From Moesziomyces globuligerus (lineage: Eukaryota; Basidiomycota; Ustilaginomycetes; Ustilaginales; Ustilaginaceae), in assembly GCA_030849465.1 (NCBI GenBank), contig JARVLF010000011.1:124001-188000 (forward strand): DNA of 64,000 nucleotides, read 5' to 3'. Below are positions 41,621 through 52,145 of the stretch, in pieces. A model generated the notes under the pieces. The model searched no databases. It had not been told where the DNA came from and saw only the letters and a program-made list of their open reading frames with translations. The position numbers and the translations under genes are program-made. The first letter of the stretch is position 1, and each line of letters starts with the position of its first letter.

Positions 41621-41907
41621 AATTAATTTGGTCTGTTTTTGGCAAGTCGTGAAAGAGATGGACGCGTCGGTGGGGACTTTATTATTATTTTAGGCAGCTT
41701 TGGACGGCTATGAATCGTTGTTTTATGCCCGCGGTTGCAGCGCTTGAGCACTCTTGCATGGCACAGAGCCGCCGAGTGTTGTTATTCTCTGTTGCCCCCG
41801 CAACACTCCACCACCATCTTGTCCCCGTCATACCCTCATCAACACGCGGATCGCGGATGGAGCCAGCCTACCACGCCTGAGCACCGCACTCGCTCGCAGC
41901 GATAGCT
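41621..41907. other. Short intergenic region before histone deacetylase gene
   Basis: Promoter/leader of the HDAC gene, squeezed between a Pol III gene and its ATG (314 bases from tRNA end to ATG). Nothing else is seen. Confidence 0.5.
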
Positions 41908-44900
41908 ATGGTCTTCATCGTCAAGATACCCAACCGCTCGCGCGCAAACACCCCAGAGCCATCCGCGGCCTCTACCCCGTCCAACGAGCAGCCTCCGCTT
42001 GCCAGCACAGCCGCGTCTGCACAGGATGCAGTACCATCCGCATCGGATCGGCACGTGGATGCGCAGCCATTCGCACCTCTCTCGACCGCGCCGGCGCCTC
42101 CGTCCGCAGCGCAGCTCGACATCCTCCTCGCTCCGGAGGTGCTCAACCACAGATACGTGCGCGGTGTCGACAAGAGCCTTATCGTAGAGCGGCCAGAGCG
42201 CATCCGTGCCGTCCTCCTTGGCATCGCCACCGCCATCGGCAAGTCGACGCCCGACCAGTCGCCCGCTATACCCACGCCTCCATCCACATACCCCGCCGCC
42301 CCCGCAGCGACCCCCGTCTCACCAGAAGACGATCTCGTGGCTCGCCTCGGTTCGCTCTCGGTACAAGCAACCCCATCTCAGCAGGCGCCACCGCAAAAGT
42401 TCCGCGTGCTCCGTTCTACCACCTCGCTGCCACTCAATCCGCCTCATCCTGCCGTCGCCTACACGCACGCGCACTCGGACGAGCTCGTCTCGGTTCTCGA
42501 GTCCGCCTACGACCTCGCGAAACAGCGACGCAAAGACGCACAGACGGCACAAACACCACAGGTCAAGCAGGAGATTCGCGACTCTACTCCCACGCCCAAC
42601 CAGCCGCAGCCTGATCCGTCGACGTCAACCTCGGCCGCAGTCTCGCCGCCGTCGACGTCGCACGCTGCGTATCTGCAATACCTTTGCGCTCGCGCTCCCA
42701 ATCATCCTCCAATCTCGCAGGCCAAGCTGCAGCAGCCTTCTCCGTCCAAGCATGCTCCAGAGGACAGCGAGGCGTACACTTCGAGCGACGGAGAGGGCGA
42801 CGAAGCGATGCATGCTTCCGAAGTGCCCGAGCACCTGCCGCAGGGTGATCTCTACCTTGCCGGTCCCTCGCGACCAGGCTCGGCTGACGGAGGCTCGGCG
42901 CAGGCGATCGAGCATGCGATGGGTGCGTGCTGCGAAGCCGTCGACCGCGTCGTTGCCGCCGCGACCTCCACTCCGACCAGCGCGACGCCTCTGCGCGAGA
43001 TCGCGTACGACCGTGATGCTGATTCGCAGGCTGCGGCGCCGGCTGCGAAGCGCGCGTTTGTGCTGTCGCGACCGCCGGGCCACCACTGCTCGGGCTCGAC
43101 GCCGCAGGGGTTCTGCTGGGTCAACAACGCCATCGTCGCGTCGGCGCATGCCTATCTCAAGCACGCCGTCGACCGGATCGTGATCTTTGACATCGACCTG
43201 CACCACGGCAACGGCACGCAGAACCTTGCGTGGCGCATCAATGCGGATGCCAACAAGCACGACGACGCGCGCGCCGAGCGGCTCGCCGGCCTGCGTGCGG
43301 CCGCGCTCGACCGCGCTCGCCAGGCGCTCGGTGCCGGCTCGGGAAGGGCTCACGCGAGCCGCGTGGCCAAGGTGACGCTGACCGAGCAAGACGAGGCGGA
43401 GCTTCGGAGGCAGGCGGGCCCGCGTGCGCTGCGCATCTTCTACAGCTCGCTGCATGATATCGAATCGTTCCCCTGCGAGGACGGCGATCCGGCCATGATC
43501 AAGGACGCAAGCACCTGCGTCGAGGGCGCACACGGACAGTGGATCTGGAACGGTAAGTACAACAGCCAACACAAGAGGCGCAGAGGCACCGACGATTAGG
43601 AACAATGGTAAAAGGGCCGAAGAAACGCTGCGCCGCGGCGTATGCGGTCTGGTGGCGATCCAAGATAGCGTTCACGGAGCGCGTCGCTGGCAAGTTTCGC
43701 CAGTCACGACAGCAGTTCGGTGACATGAGGTGGCGCGACCAACAGTCATAGAACGATCACAGGTCATGGACGGAAGCTGACGATTCGTGCATTGGGTTTT
43801 GGCGTGCGTACAGTTCATCTGGACCACTATCGTACGGAAGGTGAGTTCAAGCGGCTGTACGCGGACAAGTATGCGGTGGTGTTCAGCAAGGCGATGCGCT
43901 TCCTGCACGGCACGTCGGCGACGGCGGCGGGGACGCTGGTGCTGATCTCGGCGGGCTTCGACGCGTGCGCCTACGAGTATCCGGGCATGCAACGACACGG
44001 CAAACACGTGCCTCCGTGGTTCTACCATGCGTTTGCACGCGATGCCGTGCGCTTCGCCGAGACGCATGCGGTCGGCAAACTCGTCTCGGTGCTCGAGGGC
44101 GGCTACAGCGACCGTGCGCTCTGCTCGGCCGCGCTCGCCCACGTCACCGGTCTCGCCACCACGCATCCGGTCGAGCAGACCGAGGTCGAGGTGGAGGCCG
44201 AGTTTTGGAAGCTGGACAACTTGGTGGCGGTGGAGAAGGTGGCCAAGAAGATGGCTGCGCACGCAGCCGCCGCGGTGACGGTGGGGATCGGGATGGGGGT
44301 GGGGGGAGGTGGGTTGAATACGACGCCCAAGAGGAGGCAGGCTGAGTTGGCGCCGTGGTTGGCGCGGACCTCGCGCGCGTTTGCGGCGTTCGAGCAGGCG
44401 TGTGGCAAGGCGAACGTGGTGCCGCTCACGGCGACGGGGCGGGCGAGTACGGCGGCAAGCGCAGTCAGCAGTCCGGCAACGGCAACGGGAAGGACGCTGC
44501 GTGATCGCGGTACGCTCAAGCACCGCGCCGGGGTTGAGGCGGTGGTGACGCCCCAGCAGACGCGCAAGACAAGTCCGTCCAAGTCTCTGCCGTCCAAAAC
44601 ATCGCCGAGCAAACCACACACCGCACGTGCGTCTGGAACCGCGACGCCGAAGACCGAACCAGCCGAGAGCGTGGATATCCGACATGGTGGAGCGGACATC
44701 GACATGTCGACCCCGACCAAGGAGTTGGGTAAATCGAGTCAGATCTCGTCGGATAGAGCAGGAGGTGGAGGTGGTGAGTCGGTTCCTCCTCGAGTGGTGG
44801 ACATTGCTTCGTTTCTAGCGACGTCGTCTCGGCCTCAGTCGCCCGTGCTATCCGCGGTGGCCGTGACGTTGGTCGACGCGCTCTCGCCAACGCACATTGT

Positions 44901-45036
44901 CGATGTCAACGCAGGCCGCTCGCTGCTACCGCTCGATTACCTCGACCCGACCGATCAAGACGCACCTGGCTCGCCCGACCCCACCCACATCGACGACGCC
45001 TATCCCCACCCATCCTCACAGCATCCCATAGGCTAG
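41908..45036 (+). CDS. HOS3: HOS3-like histone deacetylase
   Basis: Two exons, 41908-43552 and 43814-45036, give 955 residues. The 261-base intron (GTAAGT donor, GTACAG acceptor) joins QWIWN to VHLDHY in frame. Zinc-dependent deacetylase motifs are intact: RPPGHHCSG (H392, H393), DIDLHHGNG (zinc ligands D430 and H432), SAGFDACAYE (D598), and LEGGYS. Segments such as VPPWFYHAFARDAVRFAE favour the fungal HOS3 branch. An insertion of about 65 Ala/Arg-rich residues separates DLHHGNGTQ from the next core strand (RIFYSSLHD). The C-terminal ~280 residues are Ser/Thr/Pro-rich and probably disordered. It removes acetyl groups from histones or other proteins; subfamily assignment is by eye. Confidence 0.85.
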
Positions 45037-45084
45037 GTCGGGATGTGTTAAAAGAAAATGCGATTGTTGCCTTAGGGTTCAAAG

Positions 45085-47349
45085 CTACTTGTGGTTCTTC
45101 TTCATGCGACGCTTTTTCTCGGCCTTTGGCATCTTTGTCTTTCGCTTTTCGCGCGTGGCGGCCTTTGTCTGTTTCTTGGCCTCCTTCTTGGCCGCTCGTG
45201 CATCTTCCTTGCTCAACCTAGCATCCTTCGGATGAACTCCCGCCTCATCCTCTTCCTCCGAGTCCGAGTCGTCATCCAAGTCGGATCCCGACTCAGAGGC
45301 TGAGTCCGAGTCGGAGTGCGAGGCGGAGGTGGTGGGGAGGAGGTTTTCGAGCGGCGCTTTGGTCTTGCCAGTGGGAGCGGCGGGTTTCTTCTGCAGCTGG
45401 ATCTCGTGTTCGGGATCGTCGACCTCGTGCAGCGAAAAGGGAATGTAGGTCGCCTTGAACACCTCGTCATCCTCCTTGCTACCCGCCTTGGCCCCGTGTG
45501 GGGACGAGGTCGACGCAGGCGCGGTGTCCGGTTCGAGAGCCAGTTGCGTCATGAGCTGTTCGAGCGACTGCATCAGCTCGACTTCACTCTCGCCGTCACC
45601 GTGCGCACCAGGCGCAGGAGCTGCACCCGGGTTCAACCCCGTATACCACGCTCCACCCCCCGTCACCCTATTTCCCTGCACTACGCCTACCGAAGCCGCC
45701 TCCGCGGCCACCTCGGATGCGGCGATATTGACGGTGGCGGGGGCGGGGGCGCGCGTCTGACGCTGCAACTCCTCGTCGTGCGCCGCGTTGGGATTGGGCG
45801 TATCGTCCTGTGTGAAATCCGCCTCCTGCTTCTCGAGCCCGGCCCTACCGCCTTTCCTGCCGCCGTCCTTGGCAGCGGCAGGCTCGCTCGTGACAAAGTC
45901 AAACGTTCGGCGCAGACCGAGCGTACTGACGCCGCGGCGGGCAAAGTACTCATCGACGTGCGTGATGTCGGCGCGCAGAAAGTCGAACGCGCGCGGATGG
46001 TCGTGCTCGACCGACTGCGAGACGTCGATGATCCACAGATGCCCCTGGTGGTAGAGGATGTTGTACTCGCTCAGGTCGGCGTGGACGAGCCTGCACTCGT
46101 GGTACATGATGCGCATGCTGGCGAGCAGCTCGCGATACAGCCGATTCCACGTCTCTGCCTCGCCACCGATCATCTCGTCGGCATCCTTGAGACGTGGACT
46201 CGCCCAGCCCTCTGAATCGCCGAGGAACTGCATGACCAGCACGTGATCGCGCAACTCGACGGGGATCGGGGCGCGCAGGCCGGCAGCCACCATGCGTTTG
46301 AGGTTTCGCGCCTCCTTCTCTGCCCAGAGGCGGACCATCTTGCGTGGGTTGTGCTTTGCGTATCCGTGGCGGAAGCGGAACTCGCCGCTGACGTAGCGGT
46401 CGCGGTCCTTGAAGACGAGGATGCTGGTCTTGTAGATCTTGAGCGCCAGGCTGCCTTTGACGGCGGGATCGGCCGAGGCCGAGGTGTCGGGATTGGCCGT
46501 GGTGGCGTGGTAGACGTTGGCTTCCTTGCCCGTGCTGACGCAGCCGTTGACCGACTCGAGCAGGCCGCGATTGACCATCTTGTAGAGGATGAGCATGGTG
46601 CGTGGATCGAGCACGCCCTCGACGGTGGCGCGGTCCGCCTTGTCCTTGATGCGCACCACGTCGCGTCCACCGAGCGCCTTGCGCGGCACGGTGGAGTTGA
46701 CGCCTCCGCCGATGGCCGACGACGGGTCGTACATGTCGTCGACGCGGACGCGCGAGGCGAACTTGGAGAGCGACTCCATCTGCGATGCGGTCCTGGTCTG
46801 ACCCGTCGAAGGCCCGGCTGCAGCCGCCGCGCCGAGAGCCGAAGAACGCTTGGAAGACGAGGCAGCGGAAGAGGCTGCGGCGGGTGGCGGTCGACGCCGA
46901 CGGTTCATGGCGGGCAGAGGAGTGGCGCCTGCGGAAGCCTTGGCCGAGGCGGAGGTTGACGACGATGCTGATGAGGTTTGAGCGGCATGGATGGCCGAAG
47001 CGAGCTGGCGCGAGCGGTTGAACTGCTTGGTAAAGTCGCCACGGGCAAGTTCCCAGTCGGCATCCTCGACGGCGCCGTACGCGTTGACGTCGTCCTCGTC
47101 GTAGTCGTCGTCGTCCTCCTCCTCAGGGATGTCGTAGTCGTCGCGTTTATCTGCATCTTCGTCTGACTCTTCAGCGTCGGAGGAAGGGCGGAGAATGTCC
47201 GAGATCTCGAGGCGTCGTTGGTGTTGGGAGAGAGCAGTGTCGGAGTCCTGTACGGCCTGGAGGTGGCGTTGCTGTTCGGTCTGCTGTGGGGCGTGGTGGT
47301 GGTAGAGAGGGCCCTGGTCGGGTGCATCGTCGAATTGACCAGCCTCCAT
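45085..47349 (-). CDS. RIO1: Atypical protein kinase RIO1
   Basis: A single exon of 754 residues; the first ATG in frame is 47349, starting MEAGQFDDAPDQG. An acidic N-terminus with a DEDADKRDDYD region precedes the RIO kinase domain (about residues 220-500). It shows the ATP loop STGKEANVYHA, the lysine in ALKIYKT, catalytic LVHADLSEYNILY, and metal-binding IDVSQSVEHDHP. The tail is acidic then strongly Lys/Arg-rich (KKEAKKQTKAATREKRKTKM), typical of RIO1. Rio1 releases late factors from pre-40S particles and helps 20S rRNA maturation. Convergent with HOS3, 48 bases apart. Confidence 0.95.
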   Translation of the reverse strand: MEAGQFDDAPDQGPLYHHHAPQQTEQQRHLQAVQDSDTALSQHQRRLEISDILRPSSDAEESDEDADKRDDYDIPEEEDDDDYDEDDVNAYGAVEDADWELARGDFTKQFNRSRQLASAIHAAQTSSASSSTSASAKASAGATPLPAMNRRRRPPPAAASSAASSSKRSSALGAAAAAGPSTGQTRTASQMESLSKFASRVRVDDMYDPSSAIGGGVNSTVPRKALGGRDVVRIKDKADRATVEGVLDPRTMLILYKMVNRGLLESVNGCVSTGKEANVYHATTANPDTSASADPAVKGSLALKIYKTSILVFKDRDRYVSGEFRFRHGYAKHNPRKMVRLWAEKEARNLKRMVAAGLRAPIPVELRDHVLVMQFLGDSEGWASPRLKDADEMIGGEAETWNRLYRELLASMRIMYHECRLVHADLSEYNILYHQGHLWIIDVSQSVEHDHPRAFDFLRADITHVDEYFARRGVSTLGLRRTFDFVTSEPAAAKDGGRKGGRAGLEKQEADFTQDDTPNPNAAHDEELQRQTRAPAPATVNIAASEVAAEAASVGVVQGNRVTGGGAWYTGLNPGAAPAPGAHGDGESEVELMQSLEQLMTQLALEPDTAPASTSSPHGAKAGSKEDDEVFKATYIPFSLHEVDDPEHEIQLQKKPAAPTGKTKAPLENLLPTTSASHSDSDSASESGSDLDDDSDSEEEDEAGVHPKDARLSKEDARAAKKEAKKQTKAATREKRKTKMPKAEKKRRMKKNHK

Positions 47350-48140
47350 GATGAGGCTTGCGTATGAGGGTGCTGAACGGCCGTCGTTGGTGTGCAGGAG
47401 AGAAGCTTGACGAGAGTCACGAGCGACTGTAGCCGGCAAAGTCCTCACTTTTTTTCTTCTCCCACAGTTTCTGGCTTGTGGACCCTGCCGGACCCATCTC
47501 CGTCTTCCGAAGAGTGTGAGCTCAGATTGAAGATGTTGCTCTACCTAACGTAACATGCAGATTCAAAATCCCGTCTCCTGGCGCACGGGGCAGCGAGAAC
47601 AGAGGAAAATTGGGGTGGGCCCCACCGACAGTCACAGCCACAGCGACAGTCACAGTCTTGAAGGCTCGCGTCGAGAGAGCAACACTCGAACCGAAACCAC
47701 GAAAATCAGAAGCAGCGTGCCAGATTGGACTGCGCATGTGAGGTGATGCTGCGCACCGTTCTTTGAACCGCAGGCTCGAGCCCAGGCGAGCAATCACAGA
47801 ATAGGGCGCAACACCGCAACGGGCAACTGCAACCCCCTGCACTGCACGACACAGCACAGCACTGCTCTGTTGGCTCGACTCCGACGCTGGCTCCTCTGCT
47901 CTGCTCGGCCCCTCCGCCTCGCCTTGCATCACAAGCGCATCGGAGCCTGTCATTGCTTTCCCCACCATCACACGTGCACTCTCAGCCCTACCATCTTCGG
48001 GTCACTCTCAACACACAACGCCTCACTCCTGCCTTGGATCGGAACAGCCAACTCGGATCTTCCGACCCAGCCGAGGTGGCCTCTATCCAACCGTCGGTCG
48101 ATTCGGCTCCGCCGAGGACGCGACGAAAGCACCGACGACG
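47350..48140. other. Divergent promoter region, RIO1 and F-BAR/RhoGAP genes
   Basis: No gene supported. Repeated CACAG/GACAG units lie around 47630-47655 and 47845-47862. Confidence 0.5.
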
Positions 48141-51100
48141 ATGAGCTCGCCGTCCGCGCTCACGGTGGTCTATCCGCCCTCGTTTCAGAACTCGTTCTGG
48201 TCGTATCCCTCGTATCGACCGGGCGCCCAGAGCCTGTATGCCAAGCTGCAGGCCGGCTTGGACGAGAACGAATCCATCCTCGCCTTTGTCGCCCATCGCG
48301 CAGAGCTGGAATACAACCACGCCGAAGCACTTGCCACTCCGCCCCCAGCACCCTCGTTCCCCGCGCCCCTCTTCCGCCACGCAGCAGGCATCCTCCACGA
48401 GGTCCTCCCCATCGATGCAGGTGCTCCCGCAGCGTCGCGCGGCTTCACCGCCAACGCCTCGGCCACCTCGCGCGCCTTCCGCATGATCCAGGCAGAGTCC
48501 AACACGGCCCACGCCAACGCCCACGGCAAGGTCGCCCGCCATCTCGAAAAGTCCATCCTCGAGCCCTTCACAAAGTGGGCCGCCGAGCACCGCACCCGCG
48601 TAGGCCAGAGTTGGGACCATGTTGATGCCACGCTCACCCGCTTCGAGCGCCAGAAGGCCGAGGTCGACAAGCTCAAGCACGGCTACGAGAACAAGTGCCG
48701 AGCCGCCGACGAGGCCGAGGACGATGCGCGCTTCGCCCCCATCGATGAGGCCGACCTCCCCTCGTCACCTCCCTCCCACCCTTCAGAGTCCTCGCTCCGC
48801 CCGCCCCACGCCTTGCAGATCCAGCACAGGAGCGTCTCCGCCGACAGCACCAAGTCCTTCGACTCGCACCCAGACCATCTTCCCGACGAGTCCGATCCGG
48901 ACAGACTCAAGCGTCGCGAGACCCTGCGCAAGCAGTTCGGCTTCACCCAGCGCGCCACCTCGGCCACCCATGCGCCGCCTGCAAGCGCCGCCCTCGCCGG
49001 CGTCAAGCTGCCTCCTCTCCCCACCGAGACAGAGGGAGAGGCCATGGACGCCGCCGCTGCCCCCGCCAGCCTCGCCTCTCCGGGCCACGCAGCGAGCCTC
49101 AAGCGATCCGGCACCATCTCGGCGCTCGTCAGCTCGGCGGTCGAAAAGATGCCCGCGCCGCTCAAGGCCGCCGTCGGAGGCGTCGTCTCCGCCGAACCTC
49201 GCCACGCCCGCCTGCGCCGCGACGCCGACAACGCCGAAAAGGTGTACGAGGAGGCCGTGCGCAACCTCGACCGCACGCGCTGCCAGCTCGAGGAGGTGCT
49301 CTTTGAGCACTATGGCCTCACCCAGCGTTGGGAGGTCGACCGCATCCGAGCCGTCCACGCCGTGCTCGCCTCGTACAACCACGCCGTCGCAGCCGAGATC
49401 CCCATCCTCCAGCAGTCCTCGGCGCGCTCGCTCCAGTTCCAGCACGGCCTCGACCCTTCGCTCGAGCTTCGCGCTTTGATCCGCCAGGCGAGGACCGGAC
49501 CCTTCCGCCCCGCCATCGAGCGCTTCCAGCCCTACTATCACGATGAGACCTCGCTTGGGCGCAAGGTTGGTCCCCAGGGCGTCGCGCACGCCTGGCTCGT
49601 CAAGAATGGCGGCTTCGGCCTCGACCTCTCGCTCGTCGAGCGCCTCGAGTATCTCGAGCGCCTTGAACACGACGTCGACCCTGGCTCTGCGACTCAGCTC
49701 GCCACGATCCCGCCCGTGCTTGCGGCTCTGCTCGCTGCGCTCGACCGTGCCTATGCACACGACGAACGCTGGGTCGCGCTTGCCAAGGCTGTGTCGGCGA
49801 CCAGCTCCGCCGCCGCTCGCGAGAAGGCGCAAGACCAGGCTGAGAACGAGGAGGCCGAGGAACCAGATGCCAAGCTCGTCGGCCACGAGAAGCGCAAGAT
49901 CTGGATCCTCGAGGTGCCTCTGCCCATCACGCACCGGCTGCGCGACGCGCTGATCGCGCACCTCAACCCTTCCCTTGCTGACCTCATCTACGGCAATGGC
50001 AACGGCAGCAGCAAGGGTGGCGATGCCGACGGCACGACGAACCCGATTCCGGACAAGCTGCTCGACTCGTACGACGCGCCCGTGCTCGCAGCGTGCGTCA
50101 AGCTGTGGCTGCTCGAGCTCGAGCACAGCCTGATCACCGAGGACCTCTGGGACCAGATCGACGCCATCTATCGCGCGGCTGCGGGTCAGGAGCACGAAGC
50201 CCTTGCCGCCGCCACGCCCATCGTCGGAAGCACGGAAGAAAACGTTCAGCAGGGCGAAGGCGGGGTCGAGGGCGACGAGCCAGCGGTGGCGCCGAAAGGT
50301 TCGACCATCCGGCGCGCCGAGGTGGACGAGGCGACACGCGTCAAGATCCGGGAGGGCGTGCTGGAGGATCTGCGCGTGGTGCTCAACAAGCTGCCGCGCA
50401 TCCACCTCGCGTGTCTCGATGCGCTGTTCGCGCATCTGCACCGTCTCGTCGCCGCGACGGCGGCGGTGGAGACCGATGCGGTGTATGCCAACAAGCTCGG
50501 GCTGGCGCTCGGACGCGCGCTGCTGCGGCCGCGGCGCGAGTCGACGTATACGCTCTCGTCGCAGATCGGCACTTTGCTGGTGTACGATCTGCTGCACCAC
50601 TACGACGAGCTGCTGCCCGGGCTTGTCGAGAGGAAGCGTACCGAGGCGGCGGCGATGGCGGTGGCGAGTCCGAACGCCAAGGGTTCCTCCGCGGGCGAGG
50701 GGCAGCGGAGGATGCCGATTCGGAAGCGGACCAAGCCGGTGGACCAGCGCATCTCGCGCTCGTCGATCGGCAGTGATCTGCAGCAGGGCGCCCGGAAGCT
50801 CATGCAGCAGCTCGACGAGCGCGAGCGCGGTAAGGCCGAGCCGGCGCCCATCGTCACGGCTAGCGATGCGGTCACGGCCGAGGCTAAGCGTGCCGACGAT
50901 CTGGCAGCGCCGACGCCGCTAGCGGACCGAGTGCTCGGCTCCTCGGCGACGGTGGCGGTGACGAGCGAGCCGGCGCGCGAGGCCGAGACTGTGTCCGTGG
51001 TCGACGAGTCGGCCGAGCAGCACAGGCAGAAGCAGTCCGAGACGGTCGAAGAAGCGCCGTCGTCCGCAGCAGCAGCCGAGGCGGTGGGCGGAGCGCGCGA

Positions 51101-51542
51101 GGACCGTCCGTTGTCCAACGTAGCGCGGCTGTCGCGCCAGTTCAATTCCGCCTCGTCGACCGGCTCGACCGGCTCGAAGCGGTCGAGCTTGGGCGGCGCA
51201 GGCCCGCGTGGGCCCCGCGCGCCCGCTTCGCGCACCCCTTCGACCGGCGTCCCCGACGCACCGGATCCAGACCCCAAGTAAGTTTGATTCCAATCGTGTG
51301 GGACAGGGTGGTGCAGCACTATACAGCGTGGCCCCTGGTGGTACGGCGTCATGCTCCACTACGTAGCGTGGTATGCTGTGGTAGGCTCTGGTAGGCTCTG
51401 GTGGAGGTAGATATGGAAGTAATTTAAGTCGGGACGATGCTGACTGATCTTCTTGTGCTTTGTCTGTTGTGGGATGGGTAGGAGGCAGTCGTGGGCGCGT
51501 ACTTCGCGTCCGTCGGACTCGCTGCTCGAAGATACCGACTAG
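48141..51542 (+). CDS. F-BAR and RhoGAP-like domain protein (Rgd2/Rga type)
   Basis: Exon 1 is 48141-51277, with a probable second exon 51482-51542, giving 1,065 residues. An F-BAR region starts FQNSFWSYPSYRPGAQSLYA and resumes after a ~140-residue disordered insertion with EKVYEEAVRNLDRTRCQLEE. A middle region (WLVKNGGFGLDL) may be a DEP-like module. The RhoGAP-like part (about 590-810) has PVLAACVKLWLLELEHSLI, LPRIHLACLDALFAHLHRL and NKLGLALGRALLRP. The usual arginine-finger loop is not visible. If the intron is not spliced, the protein stops at 51281 with DPDPK. Splicing adds RQSWARTSRPSDSLLEDTD, supported by GTAAGT, a CTGAC branch-like site and GGGTAG. It likely binds curved membrane and Rho GTPases. 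Confidence 0.8.
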
Positions 51543-51582
51543 CACGGGACTGGCACCGCCAAGGTTCCCAGTTTCGTATCAG

Positions 51583-51612
51583 CCCCCCCCCCCCCCCGGG
51601 GGGGGGGGGGGG
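51583..51612. repeat. C15G15 perfect palindrome
   Basis: Fifteen C followed directly by fifteen G on the plus strand (then T and six more G). Each strand is fully self-complementary. It lies 40 bases after the RhoGAP stop. Confidence 0.9.
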
Positions 51613-51761
51613 TGGGGGGTAGGTTCGTCGTCCAGCTTTCGTGTACATCGCCTTTTGTAGGGTTTTAGCGGTGTTGGTTGAAATGCATCCAGATGCCCAT
51701 CCATCTTGGTCTGGCGCGACGTTGGCTTGAACGAGGCTTCGAACGAGGCTTGACCGTGAGC

Positions 51762-51838
51762 TGTTGCATGCTGTTGGATGCTGTGCGCTGGTGTGCGATG
51801 CTGTGCGATGCTGTGCGCTGGTGTGCGATGGTGTGCAA
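51762..51838 (+). repeat. GTGCGATGCT-type minisatellite
   Basis: Imperfect 10-base units (GTGCGATGCT, GTGCGCTGGT) repeated about seven times. Confidence 0.8.
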
Positions 51839-52145
51839 AAGCACTCCTCTCTCTCGTCGTTCTCAAACCGTGCTACTCTGCTACCCTGGTATTCTGACCT
51901 CGAATCGCAATCCACACCTTCGTCTTTATGTCCAATGTCAGCCTTGGCGTCAATCATGCATGACTCCGCCTCTCGACACAAACACACATCACGCTCTCAC
52001 AACCATACACCATGTCCCACCATCACCATATCCTCCCTCCCCCCACCACAACCCCCATCTGTCCTCTCACCCTCCAACCCAACCCGCACAAACCAAAAAT
52101 TGCACAAAAAACGCAATCTCAATGGCGAAAAAAAAATGCCCCGGT

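Larger units (their letters stand above)
51543..52145. other. Convergent intergenic region with C15G15 and a minisatellite
   Basis: The 3' flanks of the RhoGAP and PKC1 genes. Contains the C15G15 tract and GTGCGATGCT-type repeats listed separately. Confidence 0.6.

Noticed and set aside
47350..47448. Extra N-terminus for RIO1 from 47448
   Set aside because: The codon at 47448 is GTG, and the first ATG in frame is 47349.
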